This document shows positions 22,160 through 27,635 of a DNA stretch of 27,635 nucleotides, one piece after another. Every line of letters begins with the position of its first letter. The first letter of the stretch is position 1. Source of the stretch: an uncultured Oscillospiraceae bacterium. GTDB taxonomy: Bacteria; Bacillota; Clostridia; Oscillospirales; Ruminococcaceae. The translations under genes were made by a program, and so were the position numbers. The notes under the pieces are model-generated. The model had not been told where the DNA came from and did not search any database. It worked only from the letters and a program-made list of their open reading frames with translations. The DNA is taken from the NCBI GenBank assembly GCA_910587135.1, contig CAJULF010000037.1:1-27635 (forward strand), given 5' to 3'.

Positions 22160-22265
22160 ACTTATTCCCATTAGAAAGTGTACAAAAAATCGAGCAAAAA
22201 CTCTGATATATGGTTTATGAGAAGATTTTTTGTGTACACTTTCAATGAGGAATCGGTATAAGCAC
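22160..22265 (+). repeat. Large A+T-rich palindrome between secY and adk
   Basis: GAAAGTGTACAAAAAATC (22174-22191) pairs with the arm at 22224-22243 (GATTTTTT-GT-GTACACTTTC): 18 bp with a single 2-nt bulge. The symmetry extends outward with breaks (CCCATT/AATGaGG, then ATTCC/GGAAT), giving a footprint of about 105 bp and a 32-nt centre. The base composition differs from the flanking genes. It has the form of a miniature inverted-repeat element or of a very stable mRNA hairpin; a second copy was not seen in the window. Confidence 0.65.
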
Positions 22266-22272
22266 AGGCGCT

Positions 22273-22322
22273 CTCGCCGAAGTGCTTCGGCACAGCGGCG
22301 AGCCGCTGTCAGCGGGTGACAG
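22273..22322 (+). promoter_or_regulatory. Mutually exclusive hairpins in the adk leader
   Basis: Three helices compete: (A) CTCGCCG 22273-22279 with CGGCGAG 22296-22302, enclosing GCCGAAG/CTTCGGC-type pairing; (B) ACAGCGG 22292-22298 with CCGCTGT 22303-22309; (C) CTGTCA 22306-22311 with TGACAG 22317-22322. A and B share bases, as do B and C, so A with C is one state and B the other. Helix C ends 8 nt before the adk ribosome binding site (AGGAG, 22331). Confidence 0.5.
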
Positions 22323-22342
22323 AGATGAACAGGAGAATTTCT

Positions 22343-22975
22343 ATGAATATGATTTTTTTGGGCGCTCCGGGCGCAGGTAAAGGAACACAGGCGGAGGTTG
22401 TCTGCAAGGAGCTGAATATTCCCGCGATATCTACGGGAAATATGCTCCGCGAGGCGGTCAAGAACGGAACACCCGCGGGTCTTGCGGCTAAGGAGTGCAT
22501 GGACAGGGGCGATCTTGTTCCCGATGATGTTGTTATCGGTATCCTTAAGGACAGAATAGCGCAGGACGACGCGAAAAACGGCTTTATTCTGGACGGATTT
22601 CCCAGAACCGTTTCCCAGGCGGAGGCTCTGGATAAAATGGGCGTTCAGATAGACAAGGTCGTGGAGATAAACGTTCCCGACGAAAAGATAACAGCGAGAA
22701 TGTCCGGCAGACGCGTATGTGAAGGCTGCGGCAACTCCTACCATATCGAATACAAGCCCACCAAGGTTGAGGGCGTCTGCGACGCGTGCGGCGCAAAGGT
22801 CGTTCAGAGAATTGACGACAAGCCCGAAACGGTAAAGGCACGTCTTGCGACCTATCACGAAAAGACCGCTCCCCTGAAGGACTACTATGCCGCAAAGGGC
22901 AAGCTGGTCACCGTTGAGGGTCAGGAAGAGATCGCGGAAACGTCGAAGCTGACTCTGGCGGCTATCAAGGGTTGA
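22343..22975 (+). CDS. adk: Adenylate kinase
   Basis: A 210-residue enzyme that interconverts 2 ADP with ATP and AMP. The P-loop is G7-APGAGKGT15. The AMP-binding segment is STGNMLREAVKNGTPAG, the FILDGFPRT block is intact, and the LID domain carries four zinc cysteines (C126-x2-C129, C146-x2-C149), the Gram-positive form. The start at 22343 has AGGAG 7 nt upstream; the longer in-frame start at 22316 would lie within the hairpin region. map follows after 22 nt. Confidence 0.97.
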   Translation: MNMIFLGAPGAGKGTQAEVVCKELNIPAISTGNMLREAVKNGTPAGLAAKECMDRGDLVPDDVVIGILKDRIAQDDAKNGFILDGFPRTVSQAEALDKMGVQIDKVVEINVPDEKITARMSGRRVCEGCGNSYHIEYKPTKVEGVCDACGAKVVQRIDDKPETVKARLATYHEKTAPLKDYYAAKGKLVTVEGQEEIAETSKLTLAAIKG

Positions 22976-22997
22976 TCCCTTTCAGAGAGCGAAATAT

Positions 22998-23753
22998 ATG
23001 ATTCAAATCAAAAATCCGACCGAGCTTAAATTGATGCTCAAAGCGGGAGAGCTTGCCGCACAGGCGCTGGCTCAGGCGGGAAAGAACGCGGTCGCGGGAA
23101 TTTCCACCTGGGAGCTTGACCGAATTGTCAATGATTATATCGTATCCCACGGCGGGCACTCGCCCTGCAAGGGCTACGGCGGGTTCCCGGGTCACAACTG
23201 CTTTTCGGTCAACGAGGAGCTTATCCACGGGATTCCATCAAAAAAGAAAATCCTCAAGGACGGTGATATTATCTCCTGCGATATAGTCGCGGAGCTTGAC
23301 GGCTTTATGGGGGATAATACCAAGACCTTCCGTGTGGGAAAGGTTTCGGAGGAGGCGGAGCGCCTTCTGAAAGCTACCGAGGAGGCTCTGTACAAGGGTA
23401 TAGAGCAGGCGGTCGCGGGCAACAGGGTAGGCGATATCTCAAACGCTGTGCAGACCCATGTTGAAAGCAACGGCTACGCGGTTGTAAGGAAATTTATCGG
23501 TCACGGCGTCGGCAGGGAAATGCACGAGGAGCCCGAGGTTCCGAATTACGGAAAAGCGGGGCGCGGTCCGAGGCTTACCCCGGGTATGACGATAGCCATC
23601 GAGCCGATGGTGAACTCCCACTTTCCCGAGGTGAACATTCTTGGGGACAAGTGGACGGTGGTAACGACGGACGGAAGCCTTAGCTGCCACTTCGAGCACA
23701 CGGTGGCAATAACCAATTCCGAGCCGCTGATATTGACTTTGGAGCATCATTGA
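22998..23753 (+). CDS. map: Type I methionine aminopeptidase
   Basis: A 251-residue metalloenzyme that removes the initiator Met from new proteins. The five metal ligands are visible: D95 (SCD), D106 (GDNT), H169 (GHGVGREMHEEP), E202 (IEPM) and E233 (HFEHT), plus H77 in ELIHGIP. The ribosome binding site is weak (GAGAG). The KOW gene starts one base after its stop, so coupling is likely. Confidence 0.97.
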   Translation: MIQIKNPTELKLMLKAGELAAQALAQAGKNAVAGISTWELDRIVNDYIVSHGGHSPCKGYGGFPGHNCFSVNEELIHGIPSKKKILKDGDIISCDIVAELDGFMGDNTKTFRVGKVSEEAERLLKATEEALYKGIEQAVAGNRVGDISNAVQTHVESNGYAVVRKFIGHGVGREMHEEPEVPNYGKAGRGPRLTPGMTIAIEPMVNSHFPEVNILGDKWTVVTTDGSLSCHFEHTVAITNSEPLILTLEHH

Positions 23754-23754
23754 T

Positions 23755-24012
23755 ATGATGGAAACAGGTACGGTTGTAATAAGCTCTGCGGGGCATGACG
23801 GCGGCGGCTGGTTCGTCGTTGCGGGAGCTGACGGAAGATATGTGTATATCGCCGACGGAAAGGAGCGCAAGCTCATATCCCCGAAAAAAAAGAACATCAG
23901 ACACGTCCGCGCGACGAACAGCTCGATAGAGCTTTCGGGGCTTACGGACAAAGGGCTGCGCAGAGCGCTTCGCATACTGCGCGAGCAAAGCATCGCCGAG
24001 GAGAGTGAATAG
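23755..24012 (+). CDS. KOW-domain RNA-binding protein
   Basis: An 85-residue protein with an N-terminal KOW/SH3-like barrel (TGTVVISSAGHDGGGWFVVAGADGRYVYIADGKERKLISPKKKNIRHVRAT) similar in layout to archaeal and eukaryotic L14e/L6e-type domains. A short C-terminal helix (DKGLRRALRILREQSI) follows. Genes of this kind sit between map and infA in many Clostridia, which supports a role with the ribosome or RNA, but the exact function is not established. Two adjacent ATG codons (23755 and 23758) could each start it. The stop at 24012 lies one base before the infA TTG. Confidence 0.85.
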   Translation: MMETGTVVISSAGHDGGGWFVVAGADGRYVYIADGKERKLISPKKKNIRHVRATNSSIELSGLTDKGLRRALRILREQSIAEESE

Positions 24013-24013
24013 C

Positions 24014-24232
24014 TTGTCTAAAGAAGATGTATTGGAAGTTGAAGGCGTTATTCTGGAAGCACTGCCCAACGCACAGTTCAAGGTGGAGCTCACCAACGGT
24101 CACCAGATTTTGGCACACATCAGCGGCAAGCTGAGAATGAACTACATTCGCATTTTGCCCGGTGACAAGGTTACTGTGGAAATGTCGCCTTACGACCTCA
24201 CAAAAGGAAGAATCACATGGCGCGCCAAGTAA
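24014..24232 (+). CDS. infA: Translation initiation factor IF-1, TTG start
   Basis: A 72-residue S1/OB-fold factor that blocks the A site during initiation. It reads M-SKEDVLEVEGVILEALPNAQFKVELTNGHQILAHISGKLRMNYIRILPGDKVTVEMSPYDLTKGRITWRAK, the full family sequence. The start is TTG at 24014: GAGGAG (23998-24003) lies 10 nt upstream, and family members start at SKED. The in-frame GTG at 24005 would touch the binding site. rpmJ follows after 55 nt. Confidence 0.95.
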   Translation: MSKEDVLEVEGVILEALPNAQFKVELTNGHQILAHISGKLRMNYIRILPGDKVTVEMSPYDLTKGRITWRAK

Positions 24233-24287
24233 TCGCCCTCAAAGGGAGGCGCCCAAGCAAGAAAGAACCTTAAAGGAGGGTTAATTC

Positions 24288-24401
24288 ATGAAAGTAAGAC
24301 CTTCGGTAAAGCCCATGTGCGACAAGTGCAAGGTTATCAAGCGCAAGGGCAAAGTAATGGTTATTTGTGTTGAACCCAAACACAAGCAAAGACAGGGCTA
24401 A
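24288..24401 (+). CDS. rpmJ: 50S ribosomal protein L36, zinc form
   Basis: A 37-residue protein read directly from the DNA: it begins MKVRPSVKPMCDKCKVIKRK and ends KHKQRQG-stop. The zinc ligands C11, C14, C27 and H32 are present, so it is the zinc-binding form. A strong AAAGGAGGG lies 8 nt upstream. rpsM follows after 29 nt. Confidence 0.96.
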   Translation: MKVRPSVKPMCDKCKVIKRKGKVMVICVEPKHKQRQG

Positions 24402-24430
24402 GCCTTGATTTCAAGATAGGAGGAAAAACA

Positions 24431-24802
24431 ATGGCAAGAATCGCCGGTGTAGACCTGCCCAAGGAAAAGCGCGTTGAGATCGGTCTTACCTATGTATACG
24501 GCATAGGCAGAAAGACCGCCAACGATATTCTGGCTAAAGCAGGAATAAATCCCGATACCCGCGTCAGAGATCTGTCCGACGTTGAGGAGGCAAAGATCCG
24601 TGACGTTATCGACCACGAGGGCTACCTCGTAGAGGGCGACCTGAGAAGAAAAGTCGCTTTGGATATCAAGCGTCTGGTTGAGATCAACTGCTACCGCGGA
24701 ATGCGTCACCGTAAGGGACTTCCCGTTCGCGGACAGCGCACAAAGACCAACGCGAGAACACGCAAGGGTCCCAAGAAGACAATTGCTAACAAGAAGAAGT
24801 AA
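24431..24802 (+). CDS. rpsM: 30S ribosomal protein S13
   Basis: A 123-residue head protein bridging to L5. It begins MARIAGVDLPKEKRVEIGLTYVYGIGRKTANDILAKAGI and has the GCM-like CYRGMRHRKGLPVRGQRTKTNARTRKGPKKTIANKKK tail that reaches the P-site tRNA. AGGAGG precedes the start. rpsK follows after 17 nt. Confidence 0.98.
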   Translation: MARIAGVDLPKEKRVEIGLTYVYGIGRKTANDILAKAGINPDTRVRDLSDVEEAKIRDVIDHEGYLVEGDLRRKVALDIKRLVEINCYRGMRHRKGLPVRGQRTKTNARTRKGPKKTIANKKK

Positions 24803-24819
24803 TGAAAGGTGGTATATAA

Positions 24820-25221
24820 ATGGCAGCAGCCAAAGGCGGAAAGCAAGTGATCCGCAGACGTCGTGAGCGCAAGAACATCGAAAACGGTGCGGCTCATATC
24901 CAGTCTACTTTTAACAACACTATCGTTACCATCACCGACCTTCAGGGCAACGCTCTCTCATGGGCAAGCGCGGGCGGACTGGGCTTCAGAGGCTCGAGAA
25001 AATCCACTCCCTTCGCGGCTCAGACAGCGGCGGACGTTGCGGCAAAGGCAGCGATGGAGCACGGACTTAAGACCGTTGAGGTTTTCGTAAAGGGACCCGG
25101 TTCAGGACGCGAGGCGGCTATCAGAGCGCTTCAGGCGGCAGGGCTTGAGGTAAAGCTCATCAAGGACGTAACCCCCATTCCCCACAACGGATGCCGTCCT
25201 CCCAAGAGAAGACGCGTATAG
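24820..25221 (+). CDS. rpsK: 30S ribosomal protein S11
   Basis: A 133-residue platform protein. The core AAHIQSTFNNTIVTITDLQGNALSWASAGGLGFRGSRKSTPFAAQTAADVAAKAAMEHGLKTVEVFVKGPGSGREAAIRALQAAGLEV and the tail DVTPIPHNGCRPPKRRRV are complete. The N-terminus carries RRRRERKNIENG. A 100-nt gap with two hairpins follows before rpsD. Confidence 0.98.
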   Translation: MAAAKGGKQVIRRRRERKNIENGAAHIQSTFNNTIVTITDLQGNALSWASAGGLGFRGSRKSTPFAAQTAADVAAKAAMEHGLKTVEVFVKGPGSGREAAIRALQAAGLEVKLIKDVTPIPHNGCRPPKRRRV

Positions 25222-25253
25222 TCCGGGCGTAACAGGTAAAAGCAAGAATAAAA

Positions 25254-25292
25254 GCCGAGCGGTCGTTTACTCGGCGTCGGTTGACAAACCGA
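25254..25292 (+). promoter_or_regulatory. Two hairpins before rpsD
   Basis: GCCGAG/CTCGGC (25254-25275, 10-nt loop) is followed at once by TCGGTT-GACA-AACCGA (25277-25292). S4 is an autoregulator of its own mRNA in both E. coli and B. subtilis, so a binding site here is plausible; no match to the known S4 leader core was verified. The TTGACA inside the second hairpin lacks a usable -10. Confidence 0.35.
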
Positions 25293-25321
25293 TATTTGAT
25301 TGAATAACGGAGGATATTATA

Positions 25322-25924
25322 ATGGCAGTTAATCGCGATCCTATTCTGAAAAAGTGCAGGGCGCTGGATATCAGTCCCGCGGTTCTGGGCTATTCCGAAA
25401 ATAAGAAGTCCAAGAGAAATCCCGGCGGAAACAGACGCAAGAAGGTTTCCGAGTACGGCTCTCAGCTGAAGGAAAAGCAGAAGCTGAAGTTCGTTTACGG
25501 CGTTCTTGAAAAGCAGTTCTATCACTATTATGAGCTTGCTACCAAGGAAGAGGGCATCGCCGGTGAGAACCTCATCAGACTTCTGGAGTCACGTCTTGAC
25601 AACATTGTTTTCAGAATGGGTATGGCAACCACCCGTCGTGAGGCTCGTCAGCTCGTATCTCACGGTCATTTCTGTGTGAACGGCAAGAGAGTTGATATCC
25701 CTTCTTACAGAGTTAAGATAGGCGATGTTATCTCCCTGCGTGATAAGAGCAAGAAGAGCAAGAAGTTTGAGGAAATCGCTGAAACAGCAGGCGGCAGACT
25801 CGTTCCCATGTGGCTTGACGTAAATAAGGAGGCAGCTTCCGCTAAGGTAACCCGTGCGTTCCAGCGTGAGGATCTCGACTTTGAGATTGCAGAGCACCTG
25901 ATTATCGAGTTGTATTCTAAATAA
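25322..25924 (+). CDS. rpsD: 30S ribosomal protein S4, zinc-free form
   Basis: A 200-residue assembly initiator of the 5' domain of 16S rRNA. Its start MAVNRDPILKKCRALDISPAVLGYSENKKSKRNPGGNRRKKVSEYGSQLKEKQKLKF has one Cys only, so the N-terminal zinc knuckle of some S4 proteins is lost. An S4 RNA-binding domain follows (SRLDNIVFRMGMATTRREARQLVSHGHFCVNGKRVDIPSYRVKIGDVISL). CGGAGG lies about 8 nt upstream. A 279-nt gap separates it from rpoA. Confidence 0.97.
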   Translation: MAVNRDPILKKCRALDISPAVLGYSENKKSKRNPGGNRRKKVSEYGSQLKEKQKLKFVYGVLEKQFYHYYELATKEEGIAGENLIRLLESRLDNIVFRMGMATTRREARQLVSHGHFCVNGKRVDIPSYRVKIGDVISLRDKSKKSKKFEEIAETAGGRLVPMWLDVNKEAASAKVTRAFQREDLDFEIAEHLIIELYSK

Positions 25925-26101
25925 TTGCTTCTCAGCATACAGATATTTAGTGCAGTTATTTTTAATTCATATACCGGCGCGCTGTCCGCGTTGATATGCT
26001 GATTAGCCCGCAGAAATATTGTCAATACTTTATTGTAAAGGCTTTAGGCGGAGTATGAGTTAAAATTAACAGGAATACAGCAGTAAGCACAGGATAATTG
26101 T

Positions 26102-26177
26102 GTAGGTGCCGGATCGGCGGCAGTCGCTTACGTACCCGCGCACCGACGCGGGGCGGCAGGTCCGGTGCATACCTTAC
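26102..26177 (+). promoter_or_regulatory. Structured leader of rpoA
   Basis: In the 279-nt rpsD-rpoA gap, GTAGGTGCCGGA (26102-26113) pairs with the arm 26161-26177 (TCCGGTGC-AT-ACC-T-TAC) over about 12 bp with small bulges, enclosing CCCGC/GCGGG (26135-26152) and other G+C-rich sequence. The left arm can compete with GTAAGC/GCTTAC pairing between about 26082 and 26130. The stretch 25925-26080 is A+T-rich and holds nothing I can name; a TAAAAT near 26061-26066 has no good -35. The ribosome binding site GGGAGGG follows about 14 nt later. Confidence 0.5.
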
Positions 26178-26203
26178 GACAAAACTTGTGGGAGGGTTAC
26201 CAA

Positions 26204-27163
26204 ATGCTTGAAAAATTTGAAAAGCTCAATATTGAGACCTCTAAACTGAGGTCTGACGGAACTTACGGAATGTTCGTTCTGGAGCCTCTCCAGAGCGGAT
26301 ATGGAAACACATTGGGCAACAGCCTGAGAAGGGTGCTACTCTCCTCGTTACCGGGTGTGGCGGCAACCTCCGTCAAGATTGACGGCGTTCAGCACGAGTT
26401 TTCGACCATTCCCGGCGTTAAAGAAGATGTTACTGAGATAATCCTCAACATTAAGGGTCTGAGAGCCAAGATGTACGGGGAAGCCCCCAAGACGATTTAC
26501 ATCGAGGCGGAAGGCGAGTGCGAGGTTACCGCGGGCGACATCAAAACTGACAGTGAGGTTGAAATACTCGACCCCGGTATGCATATCGCAACTCTCGGCA
26601 CAGGCGCAAAGCTGTACATGGATATTACGCTTGACAGGGGCAGGGGCTACGTTTCCGCGGAGCAGAACAAAAATTATCTCCAGCCCATTATCGGGATCAT
26701 TCCCGTGGACAGCATATACACGCCTGTTTTAAAGTGCAATTATACGGTTGAAAATACCCGCGTCGGACAGAGAACGGATTTTGAAAAGCTCATAATCGAG
26801 ATCTGGACGGACGGGACGATATCCGCTAAGGAAGCGGTTAGCTACGCGGCGAAGATACTGATGGAAAGGCTCCAGCTCTTCGCGGATCTGTCCGACGAAG
26901 TAAGCACTCAGGATATCATGGAGACCAAGGAAGAAAGCCGCAAGGACAGAGTGCTTGAGATGACTATTGAAGAGCTCGAGCTGTCCGTGCGCTCCTTCAA
27001 CTGCTTGAAGAGAGCGGGTATCAACACGGTGGAAGACCTTGTGAACAAGTCCCCCGAGGACATGATGAAGGTAAGAAACCTCGGCAAGAAGTCCTTCGAC
27101 GAGGTAAAGTCAAAGCTGATATCTCTCGGCTGCGACCTCACTCCCTCAGAAGACAGCAACTAA
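26204..27163 (+). CDS. rpoA: RNA polymerase alpha subunit
   Basis: A 319-residue subunit that dimerises to nucleate RNA polymerase. The N-terminal assembly domain has YGMFVLEPLQSGYGNTLGNSLRRVLLSSLPG and runs to about residue 230. A linker follows, then the C-terminal DNA/activator-binding domain (MTIEELELSVRSFNCLKRAGINTVEDLVNKSPEDMMKVRNLGKKSFDEVKSKLISLG). The start at 26204 (MLEKFEKLNIETSKL) has GGGAGGG 7 nt upstream; an in-frame start at 26165 would lie in the leader structure. Confidence 0.97.
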   Translation: MLEKFEKLNIETSKLRSDGTYGMFVLEPLQSGYGNTLGNSLRRVLLSSLPGVAATSVKIDGVQHEFSTIPGVKEDVTEIILNIKGLRAKMYGEAPKTIYIEAEGECEVTAGDIKTDSEVEILDPGMHIATLGTGAKLYMDITLDRGRGYVSAEQNKNYLQPIIGIIPVDSIYTPVLKCNYTVENTRVGQRTDFEKLIIEIWTDGTISAKEAVSYAAKILMERLQLFADLSDEVSTQDIMETKEESRKDRVLEMTIEELELSVRSFNCLKRAGINTVEDLVNKSPEDMMKVRNLGKKSFDEVKSKLISLGCDLTPSEDSN

Positions 27164-27206
27164 GGTTTAAATAAAAACCAATGATCCTATGAAAGGAGAA
27201 TGAAAA

Positions 27207-27548
27207 ATGCCAGGTACAAGAAAGCTGGGACGTCCCAGCGACCATAGAAAAGCAATGCTCAGAGGCATGGTTACATTCCTGCTTGAGAACGGAAAGATTG
27301 AAACCACGGTCACCCGCGCAAAGGAAGTACGCGCGGTAGCCGAGAAGATGATAACACTCGGAAAGGCTAACACCCTGCACACAAAGCGTCAGGTTCTGTC
27401 CTACATCACTAAGGAGGACGTAGCCAAGAAGGTGTTTGATGAGATCGCTCCCAAGTACGCCGACAGAAACGGCGGATATACAAGAATTTACAAGATCGGT
27501 CCGCGCCGCGGTGACGCAGCGGAGATGGCGGTCATTGAGCTGGTATAA
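27207..27548 (+). CDS. rplQ: 50S ribosomal protein L17
   Basis: A 113-residue protein near the tunnel exit, last gene of the operon. It begins MPGTRKLGRPSDHRKAMLRGMVTFLLENGKIETTVTRAKEVRAVAEKMITLGK and ends GGYTRIYKIGPRRGDAAEMAVIELV, the family signature. AAAGGAG lies about 9 nt upstream. The terminator begins two bases past its stop. Confidence 0.98.
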   Translation: MPGTRKLGRPSDHRKAMLRGMVTFLLENGKIETTVTRAKEVRAVAEKMITLGKANTLHTKRQVLSYITKEDVAKKVFDEIAPKYADRNGGYTRIYKIGPRRGDAAEMAVIELV

Positions 27549-27549
27549 A

Positions 27550-27578
27550 AAAAACCCTCCCCTCGGGGGAGGGTTTTT
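27550..27578 (+). terminator. Intrinsic terminator of the ribosomal operon
   Basis: CCCTCCCC pairs with GGGGAGGG (27555-27562 with 27566-27573) with a 3-nt loop; A runs before and TTTTT after (27574-27578) extend the stem to 13 bp. This A-stem-T form works on both strands, so it may also stop convergent transcription. Confidence 0.93.
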
Positions 27579-27597
27579 GCTTGTAGCTTTAGCGCAA

Positions 27598-27620
27598 AAA
27601 ACCACCGCTTGAAGCGGTGG
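27598..27620 (-). terminator. Terminator for a convergent gene beyond the window
   Basis: CCACCGCTT/AAGCGGTGG (27602-27620) is followed on the minus strand by TTTTTTGCGC, while on the plus strand only A-rich sequence follows. It therefore reads as the terminator of a minus-strand gene lying to the right of the window. Confidence 0.7.
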
Positions 27621-27635
27621 AATAAAAATCTTTAG

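Noticed and set aside
25281..25312. A promoter (TTGACA) before rpsD
   Set aside because: The hexamer lies in a hairpin, the best -10 at the right distance matches poorly (AATAAC), and the start would fall at the ribosome binding site.
26031..26066. A promoter with TAAAAT before rpoA
   Set aside because: No acceptable -35 lies 16-18 nt upstream; the nearest TTGTAA is 22 nt away.

Overview
The window comes from the chromosome of a Gram-positive anaerobe of the Bacillota. It is most likely a clostridial, Ruminococcus-like (Oscillospirales) lineage. The reasons are the gene order darA-holB-ricT, the S10-spc-alpha ribosomal order ending adk-map-KOW-infA-rpmJ-rpsM-rpsK-rpsD-rpoA-rplQ, a zinc-type S14, strong AGGAGG-type ribosome binding sites, and roughly balanced G+C. 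No tRNA, rRNA, CRISPR array, transposase or phage gene was seen.

Left part (1-10,400, all genes on the minus strand): a secreted lipoprotein with two similar DUF4352-like domains, an SseB-like protein, thrS with its own consensus promoter and a structured leader, ricT, a small membrane protein, holB and darA (the conserved replication / c-di-AMP neighbourhood), an A+T-richer orphan gene resembling an Imm30 immunity protein, and a DacF-type D,D-carboxypeptidase. The 1.2 kb between the orphan gene and dacF holds no convincing protein gene. It does hold a consensus promoter and a strong terminator framing about 0.5 kb of minus-strand RNA that I cannot assign to a known family.

Five copies (one cut by the window edge) of a 146-178 bp structured intergenic repeat lie in this left part and none in the ribosomal cluster. 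The outer arms and one hairpin loop are conserved, while the hairpin stems differ in sequence and still pair.

Right part (10,831-27,578, plus strand): one promoter, a leader of about 330 nt, then 28 tightly packed genes: rpsJ, rplC, rplD, rplW, rplB, rpsS, rplV, rpsC, rplP, rpmC, rpsQ, rplN, rplX, rplE, rpsZ, rpsH, rplF, rplR, rpsE, rpmD, rplO, secY, adk, map, a KOW-domain gene, infA, rpmJ, rpsM, rpsK, rpsD, rpoA, rplQ (rpmD and rpmJ are short genes read directly from the DNA; the listed names total 32 with secY, adk, map and the KOW gene included). The unit closes with an intrinsic terminator. Together the genes supply ribosomal proteins, the SecY translocon channel, adenylate kinase, N-terminal Met removal, IF1 and the RNA polymerase alpha subunit. 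Most junctions are 0-20 nt, but several (rpsJ-rplC, rplB-rpsS, rplX-rplE, rpsZ-rpsH, secY-adk, rpsK-rpsD, rpsD-rpoA) are 90-280 nt and carry hairpins, some mutually exclusive. These are candidate internal control points.

The best candidates for something undescribed are the repeat family, the orphan 0.5 kb RNA, a thrS leader hairpin that presents a threonine-anticodon-like loop, and the switch-like hairpins inside the ribosomal operon.
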